The notes below the pieces were generated by a model, which did not search any database, had not been told where the DNA came from, and saw only the letters and a list, made by a program, of their open reading frames with translations. A stretch of DNA of 64,000 nucleotides from the NCBI RefSeq assembly GCF_013822795.1, contig NZ_PNLB01000017.1, positions 1 to 64,000 of the forward strand. Reading direction: 5' to 3'. Of this stretch, positions 33,110-42,023 are shown one piece after another. Each line of letters starts with the position of its first letter. Within the stretch, counting starts at the first letter, position 1. Origin of the DNA: Phenylobacterium sp. Its GTDB lineage: Bacteria > Pseudomonadota > Alphaproteobacteria > Caulobacterales > Caulobacteraceae. The translations under genes were made by a program, and so were the position numbers.

Positions 33110-34957
33110 TCAAGCCACCCCGAGTGTGGCGAGCGCCTTATCAAGGACAGCCAAATGAACCTGGCAGATTGGCTCGAGCGCTCCTGCATCCAGTGACGTC
33201 GCATAAGTCGCCAAGTCCGACTTGGCCGTGCTGTCTGCGGCGTCGTTCACGCGCCTCTCGAAGTAAATTCGCCACTCATCCTCGATGAGGTCACTGAGCC
33301 TCTCATCTTCCTCGACTAGACGCCCCAGAAGACGCTCGCTCACCAGTCCCTTCATCGGACGATCGGCGAGCCACCCGTGTTTCTCCGCCTGGTGCCAGAC
33401 TTCGAGCGGCCAAAGCTCTTCAAGAGTCACTGGCACTTGGATACCCAAGTCGGACGCCGCCATAAGATGCGGGGGGGTATCCAGCTTGAGCAAAGACACA
33501 TGCTTCCACTTAATGTCTTCAGCTTCAAAGCGCGACAAGGCGCTCACGCCTTCGAAATCGCAGTCGATGATTCCCACCGCGCTTCGGCGCTCGCTCAACT
33601 CCAGATGCTTAGTCCGAAACTCCCAAGAACGCAGCATGTTGGCGACGTAATTTGCACCCGCTCGCTGCGGAGGTTCGGCCAGAAATACCTGCTGATATTG
33701 CTGTGGCCTAAACAGATGCAGCAACCGTTGGAAAACTCTGTAGTCTGTCGCGCCTTCCACGAAGATCGCGGGAAGGTTGGCTTGATTGAATTGGGCCAGC
33801 TTGCGCTTCAGGTCTTCTGCCTGAACTGCGGCTTCAGCAAGCGCCTCCTGGGCCGCTTTGATGTGGGGCGCGATAATCGCCATAGCGCCCATGGATTCGT
33901 CCAGAGATACGCTGGCCTCCAGGGCAGATCTGCATACGGTTCCAGTTTCGGACCCAGCCTTGGTCAAATGGTAAGCGCTGCAAAGACCACGCGCTGTATC
34001 GTCTAGGTGCATATTGTAGAAAACGGGCGAGTGCGTCGTCAGCAGGACTTGGGAGGTCTCGTCTTCCGCGAGCCGGTAGAACGCGTCCGCAAGCGCTTGA
34101 GCCCGGCGGAATTCGAGATTGTTCTCGGGCTCCTCATACGCCCAGATGAAAGTCGGCGCGATCCCAGCGGTGTCGCGGCTTCGCTCGGCGATGAACTTGA
34201 GGATAAGGGGAATGTAGCGCGCCTTGATTCCGTCTCCTCGGCTATCAAGCGAGATCGCCTTTTCGCCAGCCAAGAAGTCTAGGCTCTGGAACAGCGGAGT
34301 GAGGTCGTTAGGAAGACTTAGCCGCGGCGAGTCGTCCAAAGCGCTTCCAATGTCGTTCAACAGACCGGCAATTGCGTTCGAGATGGCCGTCTCGAAATCC
34401 CCACTGCTCCGCCTGACCGATTGTTCTGATGAGTTCGCTATGACTTGAAAAATTCGGCCGCGAAGCGTCCTAAAAAACTCCGCACTCCGAACTGCGGGAA
34501 CATACTCAAATTGGATGCGTGACAGAAGCGCGGGCACCCGCGAACGGCCCTCGATGGAGATCGCGGTCTCATGGAAGCCTTTGCCACGCTTACGCGGCTC
34601 CCTCCGGATGCCCCAATACTCGTCGTTGTCCTGCAGTCCATCTGAACGCCAACGCTTTCGCCACCGGATCAAGTCTCCGTTGTTTTGGCGGTAGGAGTGC
34701 GGAAGTTCGAGGTCGAGTTGAACCTCGATCTCGGGCGCACGCTTCGCTCGAACTTCAGCGAACCGATTAAAGTCGTCAACGAAGCTGAAATCCGTCTCGG
34801 GGTTCGTCTTCCCGTTGAAGAATAGATTCAACGCTCTCAGGACGTTCGACTTGCCGCAATCGTTGTCACCGACGATCACTGTGAGGTCAGTAGCTTCCAT
34901 CGATAGCTCTGTGATCGATCGGAAGTTCTCGATCGTTATCGATCGGATTTTTGGCAC
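33110..34957 (-). CDS. OLD family ATP-dependent endonuclease (AAA + TOPRIM)
   Basis: A 615-residue protein. The ATPase half has Walker A VGDNDCGKSNVL (K36), a Walker B-like FIWAYEEPENNLE and LLTTHSPVFY. The C-terminal TOPRIM nuclease has AIFVEGATDYRVFQRLL (catalytic Glu) and GIIDCDFEG (DxD metal site). This is the architecture of the P2 OLD and Gabija GajA nucleases. No UvrD-like GajB helicase is adjacent, so it is a stand-alone OLD nuclease (class 1), likely a phage-defence gene. It starts with GTG at 34957 directly downstream, on its strand, of a run of 12 G. Confidence 0.85.
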   Translation of the reverse strand: MPKIRSITIENFRSITELSMEATDLTVIVGDNDCGKSNVLRALNLFFNGKTNPETDFSFVDDFNRFAEVRAKRAPEIEVQLDLELPHSYRQNNGDLIRWRKRWRSDGLQDNDEYWGIRREPRKRGKGFHETAISIEGRSRVPALLSRIQFEYVPAVRSAEFFRTLRGRIFQVIANSSEQSVRRSSGDFETAISNAIAGLLNDIGSALDDSPRLSLPNDLTPLFQSLDFLAGEKAISLDSRGDGIKARYIPLILKFIAERSRDTAGIAPTFIWAYEEPENNLEFRRAQALADAFYRLAEDETSQVLLTTHSPVFYNMHLDDTARGLCSAYHLTKAGSETGTVCRSALEASVSLDESMGAMAIIAPHIKAAQEALAEAAVQAEDLKRKLAQFNQANLPAIFVEGATDYRVFQRLLHLFRPQQYQQVFLAEPPQRAGANYVANMLRSWEFRTKHLELSERRSAVGIIDCDFEGVSALSRFEAEDIKWKHVSLLKLDTPPHLMAASDLGIQVPVTLEELWPLEVWHQAEKHGWLADRPMKGLVSERLLGRLVEEDERLSDLIEDEWRIYFERRVNDAADSTAKSDLATYATSLDAGALEPICQVHLAVLDKALATLGVA

Positions 34958-34959
34958 TG

Positions 34960-34975
34960 CCCCCCCCCCCCGGGG
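34960..34975. repeat. C12-G4 homopolymer tract upstream of the OLD gene
   Basis: Twelve C then four G on the plus strand. Read on the OLD strand, G12 ends two bases before the GTG start, so it forms the ribosome site. Such tracts vary in length by slippage and could alter translation or spacing; an assembly error in tract length is also possible. Confidence 0.8.
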
Positions 34976-35299
34976 TTTCGACCGTCAGACGGCCCGAAGC
35001 CATGTCTTTTCTCTACTCGGGGTTGCCGGTCAAGCCTCAGATCAATCGCCGCTCCTTGATGCTCTTGCGCGGGAGGATGAACGGAAGGGGCGCGATCAAC
35101 TCGATCAGTTCGCCGACTATTGCCTGGCCGTCGTCGAGAAATCAGACGTTCCCGCTTCGACGGCCACCCCCACCCTTGGATGATTGCTGATGAGCCACAT
35201 TCGGGTCCACCCCTTTGGACCTAGCGCGGACGCACTGGATTTGGGTCCCAGCGCGGGGAGAGGGGACGTTGCTATTGTCCCTGATGACCTCAATTCTTC
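34976..35299. other. Gap without a recognised gene
   Basis: About 325 bases. One plus-strand frame ending at 35183 has a protein-like stretch (LLDALAREDERKGRDQLDQF) with coding-like codon use and may be a fragment of an unknown gene, but it has no start. Nothing else is seen. Confidence 0.35.
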
Positions 35300-36217
35300 C
35301 TATTTTTCTGCGGCTTCCCTCAGATCGGCTAGCTTTGCTTCGCAGGCTTGCCGAACCAAGCGCTGCAGTTCGCACACACGCACGCTCAGCCAGGCGAGCT
35401 CCTCAGCGCTGATCTTATAGTTCGGCGAGTACCGCGCCTCGACATAGGCGCGACGGAGTAGCTCAAACGACCGCTGCTCGAAGCGCGTCTGGCGCGGCCA
35501 GGCGAGGGCAAGCGACGGCGCAAGCCGCTCCGCTTGAGAGCGCAGGAAATTCAGTCTGTGCGACTTCGGGCTGTAGAGCGTCAGTACCAGCAGCACGCAG
35601 ACGTAGAGCCGTTCCGTTGCTTGGTGGAAGTCGAAGGCAGCGATCTTCGGCGCGCCGTCATTTATCGCGTGATGTGCTTGCCGGACGAACTGGTCGGCAC
35701 TCTCCAACCACTCTCTAGAAGCACGCTCGGCCTCAGCACGCGCCGCCTGGGGACTCAGCGGTTCCGGTCTCTCGAATTCTTGTCCCGGTGCCTCGTAAAG
35801 CGCGACACCGTCCTTGAGGATGTCGAGGAAGAAGTACCGCCCCAGTCGTAGCTTCTCGTTCACGTCGGCCAAGCTGTGGACGATGAAGTTCACCGGCGCA
35901 GAGATGCGCTTGGTGATCGTTACCTCCTGGAGAAGGCGCTCGTCGGCCTTGGCCCAGTACTCGACGACGTCGGTGAGGTCTTCGTGGTCGACGACCACCA
36001 GGAGGTCGTAGTCGGAGTAGTAGCCGCCGACGGGATCGGCGACCCAGTCGCCCCGCGCGTACGAGCCGAAGAGGATCACCTTGAGGATCTGGCCATTGCG
36101 CCGGTGCGCATGGCTGCGATGGGCCTTGGCCGCATCGAACTCCTCAAAGAGGATGCGAACGATGCGCTCAAGCTCGCTTCTCTTGTTGGCCGGCAGATGG
36201 TCGAGGTCGGTGCGCAT
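35300..36217 (-). CDS. Nucleotidyltransferase (MNT) fused to HEPN domain
   Basis: A 305-residue protein. The N-terminal minimal nucleotidyltransferase has the GSYARGDW motif (51-58) and DYD metal ligands (69-71). The C-terminal half is a HEPN-like helical domain (about 165-305; ADQFVRQAHHAIN, FDFHQATERLYVCVLLVLTL). In MNT-HEPN toxin-antitoxin pairs the HEPN protein is an RNase and the MNT adenylylates and silences it; here both are in one chain, as also occurs. The HEPN catalytic R-x4-6-H is not clearly visible, so RNase activity is uncertain. Confidence 0.75.
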   Translation of the reverse strand: MRTDLDHLPANKRSELERIVRILFEEFDAAKAHRSHAHRRNGQILKVILFGSYARGDWVADPVGGYYSDYDLLVVVDHEDLTDVVEYWAKADERLLQEVTITKRISAPVNFIVHSLADVNEKLRLGRYFFLDILKDGVALYEAPGQEFERPEPLSPQAARAEAERASREWLESADQFVRQAHHAINDGAPKIAAFDFHQATERLYVCVLLVLTLYSPKSHRLNFLRSQAERLAPSLALAWPRQTRFEQRSFELLRRAYVEARYSPNYKISAEELAWLSVRVCELQRLVRQACEAKLADLREAAEK

Positions 36218-36285
36218 GACATCACTTGTGTGGCTTGGGCGAAGGCGGCTGGCAAGCCGCTAGGGTTGTGGTCAGCGGGCGAGCT

Positions 36286-37866
36286 CTAGGGATCGAACAG
36301 TCCCCTGAACTCGGCGTCGGCGTAGTGGCGGACCTTCCATGGGGCGAGCACCGCCTTGCCGGGGCGAAGCAGCAACAGACGATCAGAGCGCATGTGCAGG
36401 ATCTCGTCAGGAGTCATCAGCGGCCGCGCGACGAAATGCTCGCTGGTGCTCTCGCCATGTGTCGCGAACGGCTGGTGAAAGGTCTGGGAGACGCTCGTTC
36501 CTGCGGTCGTGTAGTGCTCGGTCATCACGCCCGCCATCTTCGATACCCAGCTGGCCGTCTCGATGTCGGCGACGTTGAAGATCTGGATAATCTCGGCATT
36601 GGAGAGGAAAGTCCCAGCCTGCGCGCCATAGAGCCCGCGAAGCTGATGGAGGTCCTGCAGGATCGCCCAAAGCTGCACGCCATAGCCAGCCATCAGCGCA
36701 AAGGCGCGCTCGACCGGTTCGAGGCGCCCCAGCGCAGCAAATTCATCCAGCAGGAAAAGCACGCTGCGGCCCTCATTTGCGCCGCGTCCGCCACGCGCCA
36801 GGTCGTGAAGGGCGAGCGACACCAGCAGCCGCAGCCACCTCGAATATGTCGCCAGCCGCTCAGGCGGCAGCACGAGGAAGACGCTGCCGCCGCCGGCCCT
36901 CAGGTCGGCGAACGCGAAGTCGCTAGTCGCCAGACTCTGGCGCAATCGTGGACTGTCGAGAAAATGGGTGTGGCGCTGCGCGGCCGAGAGCACCCCGGCG
37001 GCCTCGCGATCGCTCTTGCCGAGGTGCCGGTTTGCCGCGCGCGCCACCAGCCCGCCGGCGGCGGGGCTGGCCTGCATGCGCTTCAACTCCGCCTCGAAGC
37101 TCTCGGGCGCGGTCGTGAGCATCTCGCGTACGCGGTTAAGCGTGCGCCCGTGGGGCGGCGCGGTGGCGATGACATACATGATCACGCCGGCGATCAGCGC
37201 CTTGGCTTCCTCGTTCCAATGCGCCTCGCCGACTTGGTGCGGCGGGTCATAGACTAGCGCGTCCGCTATGAGGGCCGCGTCGTCGGCGATGTCGAGGTTG
37301 TCGGCATCGAGGTTGACCAGCGGATTGAACGCCGCGCTCGCCTGGCCTGAGACCCCGAAGGGATCGAGCACGTGCACCGGCCCAAAGGCCCGCCGGGCGT
37401 GCGCCGCAATGCGGGCGTTCTCGCCCTTGGGATCGACGCAGATCACCGGGCGCGGCGTCGTCAGCAGATTGGGAATGATCGCGCCGACACCTTTGCCCGA
37501 TCGAGTCGGTGCAATGGTGACGAGGTGCGCCGGGCCGCCGTAGCGCAGCAGCCAACCGCGCTGGGCGCGGCCGACGATCAGGCCGTCCTGGCTGGAGAGC
37601 CTACGGCGTTCCTTCTCCTCTTCGCCGAAGGCCGCCGAGCCGTGGACATCGGAGCTGCGCGCCGCCGCCGTCTCAACGCGCCGACGTTGGAACGCGACAC
37701 CGGCGCCCAGCGCGCCGGTCGCGTAAGCGACGAGTTGGCGGCCGAGTTCCGACAGATCGTGTCCAAACCAACCGAGTATCGTGGCTCCGGCGAGGCCGGC
37801 CGTGCTGCCGCAGACGAAGCCGACGAGAAGATCGAAGACGAGCCAGCCATAGGCGATCACCCTCAT
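36286..37866 (-). CDS. traG: Conjugal transfer coupling protein TraG (VirD4 family)
   Basis: A 526-residue type IV coupling protein from the ATG at 37866, overlapping the traD stop (ATGA). Two N-terminal membrane helices (to about residue 58) precede the ATPase: Walker A APTRSGKG (119-126), ICVDPKGEN, and Walker B VLFLLDEFAALG, plus the family motif LYGAQAGTFLSNAEIIQIF. It links the relaxase-DNA complex to a mating channel. It is shorter than Ti-plasmid TraG (about 640), mainly at the C-terminus. Confidence 0.92.
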   Translation of the reverse strand: MRVIAYGWLVFDLLVGFVCGSTAGLAGATILGWFGHDLSELGRQLVAYATGALGAGVAFQRRRVETAAARSSDVHGSAAFGEEEKERRRLSSQDGLIVGRAQRGWLLRYGGPAHLVTIAPTRSGKGVGAIIPNLLTTPRPVICVDPKGENARIAAHARRAFGPVHVLDPFGVSGQASAAFNPLVNLDADNLDIADDAALIADALVYDPPHQVGEAHWNEEAKALIAGVIMYVIATAPPHGRTLNRVREMLTTAPESFEAELKRMQASPAAGGLVARAANRHLGKSDREAAGVLSAAQRHTHFLDSPRLRQSLATSDFAFADLRAGGGSVFLVLPPERLATYSRWLRLLVSLALHDLARGGRGANEGRSVLFLLDEFAALGRLEPVERAFALMAGYGVQLWAILQDLHQLRGLYGAQAGTFLSNAEIIQIFNVADIETASWVSKMAGVMTEHYTTAGTSVSQTFHQPFATHGESTSEHFVARPLMTPDEILHMRSDRLLLLRPGKAVLAPWKVRHYADAEFRGLFDP

Positions 37867-38123
37867 GGCTGGCCTCCGCCTGTGAGATCGCACCTATTCC
37901 CTGCGTATATTTTCCCGGCTTCCTCGGCCTCGAAGGCGCGGCGGCCGCGACGGCGCCAGAGCGCGCGTTCGTGCTCGCCGCCAGGGCCATTCGCCAAGTC
38001 GGCGAGCCATAGCAGCGCGCCATAGATTATCGCCCGGTCGTCGCTCGTGAGGTCGGGCAATCCCGACTTCTGCAATAGTCCCCCGAGCTCGATCAGCCGC
38101 CGGGTGCGTTCGCGTCTCTCCAT
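37863..38123 (-). CDS. traD: TraD-like conjugal transfer protein
   Basis: An 86-residue basic protein started at the ATG at 38123, behind AGGAG. The N-terminus RRERTRRLIELGGLLQKSGL is the TraD signature of Ti-type transfer regions (RRKIELGGLVxKAGL), and IIYGALLWLA follows. Small accessory protein of the traCDG operon. The frame is open farther upstream, but the ribosome site supports this start. Confidence 0.78.
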   Translation of the reverse strand: MERRERTRRLIELGGLLQKSGLPDLTSDDRAIIYGALLWLADLANGPGGEHERALWRRRGRRAFEAEEAGKIYAGNRCDLTGGGQP

Positions 38124-38193
38124 GGCCCATCTCCTGGTGTCGGTGCGCGCCTTGATCGCCTCCAGGCGTCTGCGGGCGCTGGTCGCCAGGCGC

Positions 38194-38472
38194 TCAGCCC
38201 GAATGAGGCTCGCCAGGCGTTGCCGGCGTTGGCGTTGACCGTTGTCGGAGCTTGCGAAAGAACGCTTCGCCCTTGGCGCGCCACACCTCCTTGTCGGCCG
38301 GCGGGGCGTCCTGGGCGGTGAGCAATAGGCCAGCCAGGATTTCGAGCGTGATCCGCTCACCGGCCGTGGCGATCACCAGTTCGCCCATCTGGTTCACGCG
38401 CCTGGTCTTCAGATCCCTGGCCTTTTGCGCCAGAGCGCGCAGTTCGGCGTCGATGTCGCGTGGCTTCCTCAT
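38194..38472 (-). CDS. traC: TraC-like conjugal transfer protein
   Basis: A 92-residue basic protein (MRKPRDIDAELRALAQKARD; GELVIATAGERITLEILAGL) at the traC position of a Ti-type mobilisation region, between the oriT-like site and traD. TraC-like proteins accompany relaxase loading. The name rests on size, charge and position more than on firm sequence motifs. Confidence 0.65.
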   Translation of the reverse strand: MRKPRDIDAELRALAQKARDLKTRRVNQMGELVIATAGERITLEILAGLLLTAQDAPPADKEVWRAKGEAFFRKLRQRSTPTPATPGEPHSG

Positions 38473-38589
38473 CGGTCTGGTCCTCTCCGTTCGCGAGGGT
38501 TGCAAGGTCCAAAGTCTGCGGTGCGAGCGGGGGGAGAGGCGCCCCGTAAGTTTGCGGGGTGTGCGTCAGGTCACGACGGCCGGAAGGTC

Positions 38590-38626
38590 GGAGTGCGCGC
38601 TTATACGTCGTGTCGACGTTGCGCTT
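38590..38626. other. oriT: oriT-like nick region of Ti-plasmid type
   Basis: In the divergent traC-traA spacer, TTATACGTCG (38601-38610) matches the conserved Ti-plasmid oriT core, flanked by GCGC on both sides (38597-38600 and 38621-38624). A perfect hairpin ACGTCG-TGT-CGACGT covers 38605-38619. The location next to a MobQ relaxase gene is the standard one. Confidence 0.7.
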
Positions 38627-38640
38627 CGCAGGATCGAGGC

Positions 38641-41028
38641 ATGGCGATCTACCATTTCGCAGCCAAGGTGATCAGCCGCGGGAAGGGCTCCAGCGCCGTC
38701 GCTGCGGCGGCCTACAGATCGGCCTCACGGCTCTACGACGAGCGCATCGAGCGCACGCACAATTTCACCAACAAGGCTGGCGTCGTTCACTCCGAGATCC
38801 TGCTGCCGGAGGGCGCGCCCGAGCGATGGGCCGATCGCGCAACCCTGTGGAATGAAGCCGAGGCTGCCGAGCTTCGGAAAGACGCGCAGCTGGCCCGCGA
38901 AGTTGAGTTCGCCCTGCCCCGGGAAATGCCTCAGCGAGAGGCCGTCGAACTGGCGCGCTCCTTCGTCCAGCGGGAGTTCGTCTCCAAGGGGATGGTCGCC
39001 GATCTGAACGTCCACTGGGACATCGGCAAAGACGGTCAGCCCAAGCCGCATGCGCACGTGATGCTGACGCTGCGCGAAGCGGGCCCGGATGGCTTTGGCG
39101 CAAAGGTTCGCGACTGGAACAGGACCAATGCGCTCGGCAATTGGCGGCAGGCCTGGAGTGCAGACGTCAATCGGCGTCTGAAGCAGCTCGGTATCGAGGC
39201 GCAGGTCGATCACCGCACGCTGAAAGCGCAGGGGATCGAACTCGAGCCGCAGTCGAAGATCGGCCCCGCCGCGGCGCGTAGGGAAGGTCGCGCCGAGTGG
39301 TCGGAGCGCGCCGAGGATCATCGCGCGATCGCGGCGCGCAATGGCGAGCGGATCATCGCCGAACCGAGGATCGCCCTGGACGCTATCGGGCGCCATCAGT
39401 CGACCTTCACCGACCATGACCTTGCCCGTTTCGTGCACCGCTACACAGACGGCAAGGAGCAGTTCGATGCGGCTTTGGCCGCAGTTCGCGGCAGCTCAGA
39501 GGTCGTGCGCCTTGGTCGCGACGGAGTTGGGCGTGAGCGCTTCACCAGTCGCGAAATGCTCAGCGTCGAACAACGGATGGAAACGGCCGCGATGTCCTTG
39601 GGGCGCGCACGCTCGCATGGCGTGGGTGAGGGCGCGCGCGAGCGCGCGCTACGGCTGGCTGAACGGGGCGGCCTGAAGCTCTCGAACGAGCAGTCGGACG
39701 CCTTCCGCCACGTGACTGAACGGCGTGGGCTATCGATCGTCATCGGCTACGCCGGCACCGGCAAGAGCGCGATGCTCGGTGTGGCGAAAACGGCGTGGGA
39801 GGCCAGCGGCTACCAAGTCCGAGGGGCCGCGCTCTCCGGAATGGCGGCTGAGAACCTTGAAGCAGGGGCCGGCATAGCATCGCGCACACTCGCAAGCTTC
39901 GAGCATGCGTGGGAGCAGGGCAGAGACGTTCTCACCTGTAGGGACGTGCTCGTGATCGACGAGGCGGGCCTGATCGGCTCGCGTCAGATGGAACGCATCC
40001 TTGGTAAGGCCGAGGTCGCCGGCGCCAAGGTGGTCCTGGTCGGCGATCCTGAGCAGCTGCAGGCAATTGAAGCGGGCGCAGCGTTCAGAGCGATCGCTGA
40101 GCGCCAAGGCTCGGTCGAACTGACGCAAGTTCGTCGTCAGCAGGTCGACTGGCAGCGCGCCGCCACCCGCTTGCTGGCGACTGAGCGCACCGGCCAAGCG
40201 CTCGGCGCCTACCACGCGTCAGGCATGGTGCATGCGCACCTTGATGCAGGGGCTGCCACGAGAGCTCTTGTTGAAGGCTGGGACAGAGCGCGCGTCGAGC
40301 ACCCGAGGGCGAGCCAGGTCATGCTCGCCTATCGGCGCATCGACGTCGCCGCGCTCAACGGACTTGCCAGGGAGCGGATGCGGGATGGCGGGTTGCTCGG
40401 GGAAGACCGCGCCATAGAAACGGCCAGCGGCGAGCGAAAATTCGCGGTCGGAGATCGCGTGATGTTCCTGCGAAACGAGCGATCGCTGGGGGTCAAGAAC
40501 GGCACGCTGGGAGAACTGCGAGCCATCGGGGAGGGCGGGTTTCTGGTCCGGCTCGATGGCGGCCGTGACGTCGTATTCGACCTCAAGAACTATAACCACC
40601 TCGACCACGGCTATGCCTCGACCATTCACAAGTCGCAGGGCGTGACGGTCGATCGAGCACACGTACTAGCGAGCGCACATATGGACCGCCACGCGACCTA
40701 TGTGGCGCTGTCGCGCCACCGGCTAGAGGTATCGATTCACTACGATCGCGAGACATTCATCGACCGGAGAGCGCTGGAGAGCGTGCTGAGTCGGGAGCGG
40801 GCAAAGGACACCACGCTCGACTATGCGGAGCGCCGCGGGGTCACTTCGCCCACACAAAAGGGAGGCGGGATCTTCGCGAGCTTCAGGCCGCGTCCGCAAC
40901 AGGCCGAGTTAGCGCCCCGTGAGGCGCAAATCCCTCGTGGCCGCGAAGCTGGGCCGGTTAATCCGCTCCAGCAGGCCCTCGAGCTACCCGGGCTTGGCAA
41001 GGGCCGAGGGAAGGAGCTCGAACTATGA
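38641..41028 (+). CDS. traA: TraA relaxase/helicase (MobQ, Ti-plasmid type)
   Basis: A 795-residue relaxase. The N-terminal MobA/MobL domain begins AIYHFAAKVISRGKGSSAVA, with the nucleophile Tyr probably Y25 (AAAYRSASRL) and the metal His set in NVHWDIGKDGQPKPHAHVML (H125, H137, H139). The helicase domain has Walker A IGYAGTGKSAML, Walker B VLVIDEAGLIGSRQ and the late UvrD-like TIHKSQGVTVDRAHVLAS. It nicks oriT and unwinds the strand for transfer. At 795 residues it is shorter than Ti TraA (about 1100), lacking part of the C-terminus. Confidence 0.92.
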   Translation: MAIYHFAAKVISRGKGSSAVAAAAYRSASRLYDERIERTHNFTNKAGVVHSEILLPEGAPERWADRATLWNEAEAAELRKDAQLAREVEFALPREMPQREAVELARSFVQREFVSKGMVADLNVHWDIGKDGQPKPHAHVMLTLREAGPDGFGAKVRDWNRTNALGNWRQAWSADVNRRLKQLGIEAQVDHRTLKAQGIELEPQSKIGPAAARREGRAEWSERAEDHRAIAARNGERIIAEPRIALDAIGRHQSTFTDHDLARFVHRYTDGKEQFDAALAAVRGSSEVVRLGRDGVGRERFTSREMLSVEQRMETAAMSLGRARSHGVGEGARERALRLAERGGLKLSNEQSDAFRHVTERRGLSIVIGYAGTGKSAMLGVAKTAWEASGYQVRGAALSGMAAENLEAGAGIASRTLASFEHAWEQGRDVLTCRDVLVIDEAGLIGSRQMERILGKAEVAGAKVVLVGDPEQLQAIEAGAAFRAIAERQGSVELTQVRRQQVDWQRAATRLLATERTGQALGAYHASGMVHAHLDAGAATRALVEGWDRARVEHPRASQVMLAYRRIDVAALNGLARERMRDGGLLGEDRAIETASGERKFAVGDRVMFLRNERSLGVKNGTLGELRAIGEGGFLVRLDGGRDVVFDLKNYNHLDHGYASTIHKSQGVTVDRAHVLASAHMDRHATYVALSRHRLEVSIHYDRETFIDRRALESVLSRERAKDTTLDYAERRGVTSPTQKGGGIFASFRPRPQQAELAPREAQIPRGREAGPVNPLQQALELPGLGKGRGKELEL

Positions 41029-41699
41029 ACGAAGATGCGGAAGAGGCATTCGATTCGCTTCGAGGTGAGGTGGCGCTGCTGCGGCGAGCAATTGAGGGCT
41101 TCATGGCCGACCCAGTGAAGATCCCACCGGAAGTCTCCCGTCAGATGCGAGCGCAGTCGGCAGAGCTTGCGCGGCTGGCGGAAGAGACCCAGCGCCTGGC
41201 CGGAAGTCCTGCTCTGGACATGACCCTTGAGGAGCATAAACGCCAGATTGAGACGCTTGTCGGAAGCATCGCGGAGGGGGCGCGTGCGCCGTGGAACAAG
41301 ACCTTAGCGGATCTTCGAGCCGTTGGAGCTGAGTTCGCTCGATATGGAGAGAGAGCGAGGGATCAAGATCTGCAGCGCCAACAGCTCGTTTACGCGGCCA
41401 TCAGCGGTGCTGTAGCCGCGCTAGCAGCGTGGGTCGTTCTATCGGGGCCGATTGCAAGGGCTCTTCCTGCGAAGTGGTTCATTGCCGAGCGCATGGCGGC
41501 CGCGACGCTTGACCAGGACCGATGGGCGGCCGGCCAAAGGCTCATGGGGACCGCAAATCAGGAAGCGTGGAGTACGTGGTTGATAGCGTTCGACCTGTAC
41601 ACTCTTAACGATGTGGCGCTCTCGAGATGCGCCAGGCGTAATTCCGCTGGATTGATCGCGAGGCGGTGCGAAATCGAACTGCCTCGTTCAATGTCCTGA
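41025..41699 (+). CDS. DUF6118-like membrane protein downstream of traA
   Basis: A 224-residue protein coupled to traA (ATGA). The N-terminal 130 residues are helical and charged (EEAFDSLRGEVALLRRAIEG; probably coiled coil), then one membrane helix (YAAISGAVAALAAWVVLSG) and a C-terminal part with AERMAAATLDQDRWAAGQRL. This matches the DUF6118 family that often follows traA on alphaproteobacterial elements. Function unknown; presumably supports transfer. Confidence 0.75.
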   Translation: MNEDAEEAFDSLRGEVALLRRAIEGFMADPVKIPPEVSRQMRAQSAELARLAEETQRLAGSPALDMTLEEHKRQIETLVGSIAEGARAPWNKTLADLRAVGAEFARYGERARDQDLQRQQLVYAAISGAVAALAAWVVLSGPIARALPAKWFIAERMAAATLDQDRWAAGQRLMGTANQEAWSTWLIAFDLYTLNDVALSRCARRNSAGLIARRCEIELPRSMS

Positions 41700-42023
41700 T
41701 GGCACCGTCTGCTCGGGGCTCGAAGCCGAAGTTCGGATGGTCCGCTCTCGGGTAGAGCGGCTTCGGCATACAAGTAACATCGGCCAATGGCCGGACCTGA
41801 CCCTTAGCTCACCTTTGGATGATCTGCTCCAGGTGCCGCCTGATGACCGCGTGGGCCACACCACTAAGATGCCCCGATCCTGCGACCGTCTTCTGGCCGA
41901 GTTCATTAAGGCCGCCCCGATCCAATTCCTTGACGAGATAACCTGCGAACTCACCGGCCAGGAAATGTACGTGCCGGGCATCCATGCCGGCAGCCTGCTT
42001 AGTCCAAGTTCCTAGCCGCTTGG
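41700..42023. other. Gap with no convincing gene
   Basis: About 325 bases. A plus-strand frame (41737-42015, 92 codons) is open but has no ribosome site or recognisable content, and the minus strand is similarly open. The right part is the 3' flank of the gene at 42024. Confidence 0.35.

Noticed and set aside
34951..35190. Plus-strand frames reading through the C12-G4 tract
   Set aside because: They have no start with a ribosome site and run antisense into the OLD gene; at most a fragment of an unknown gene is present after 35050.
33110..36217. A Gabija system (GajA plus GajB)
   Set aside because: The OLD nuclease would fit GajA, but the adjacent gene is a nucleotidyltransferase-HEPN protein and no UvrD-like helicase is nearby.
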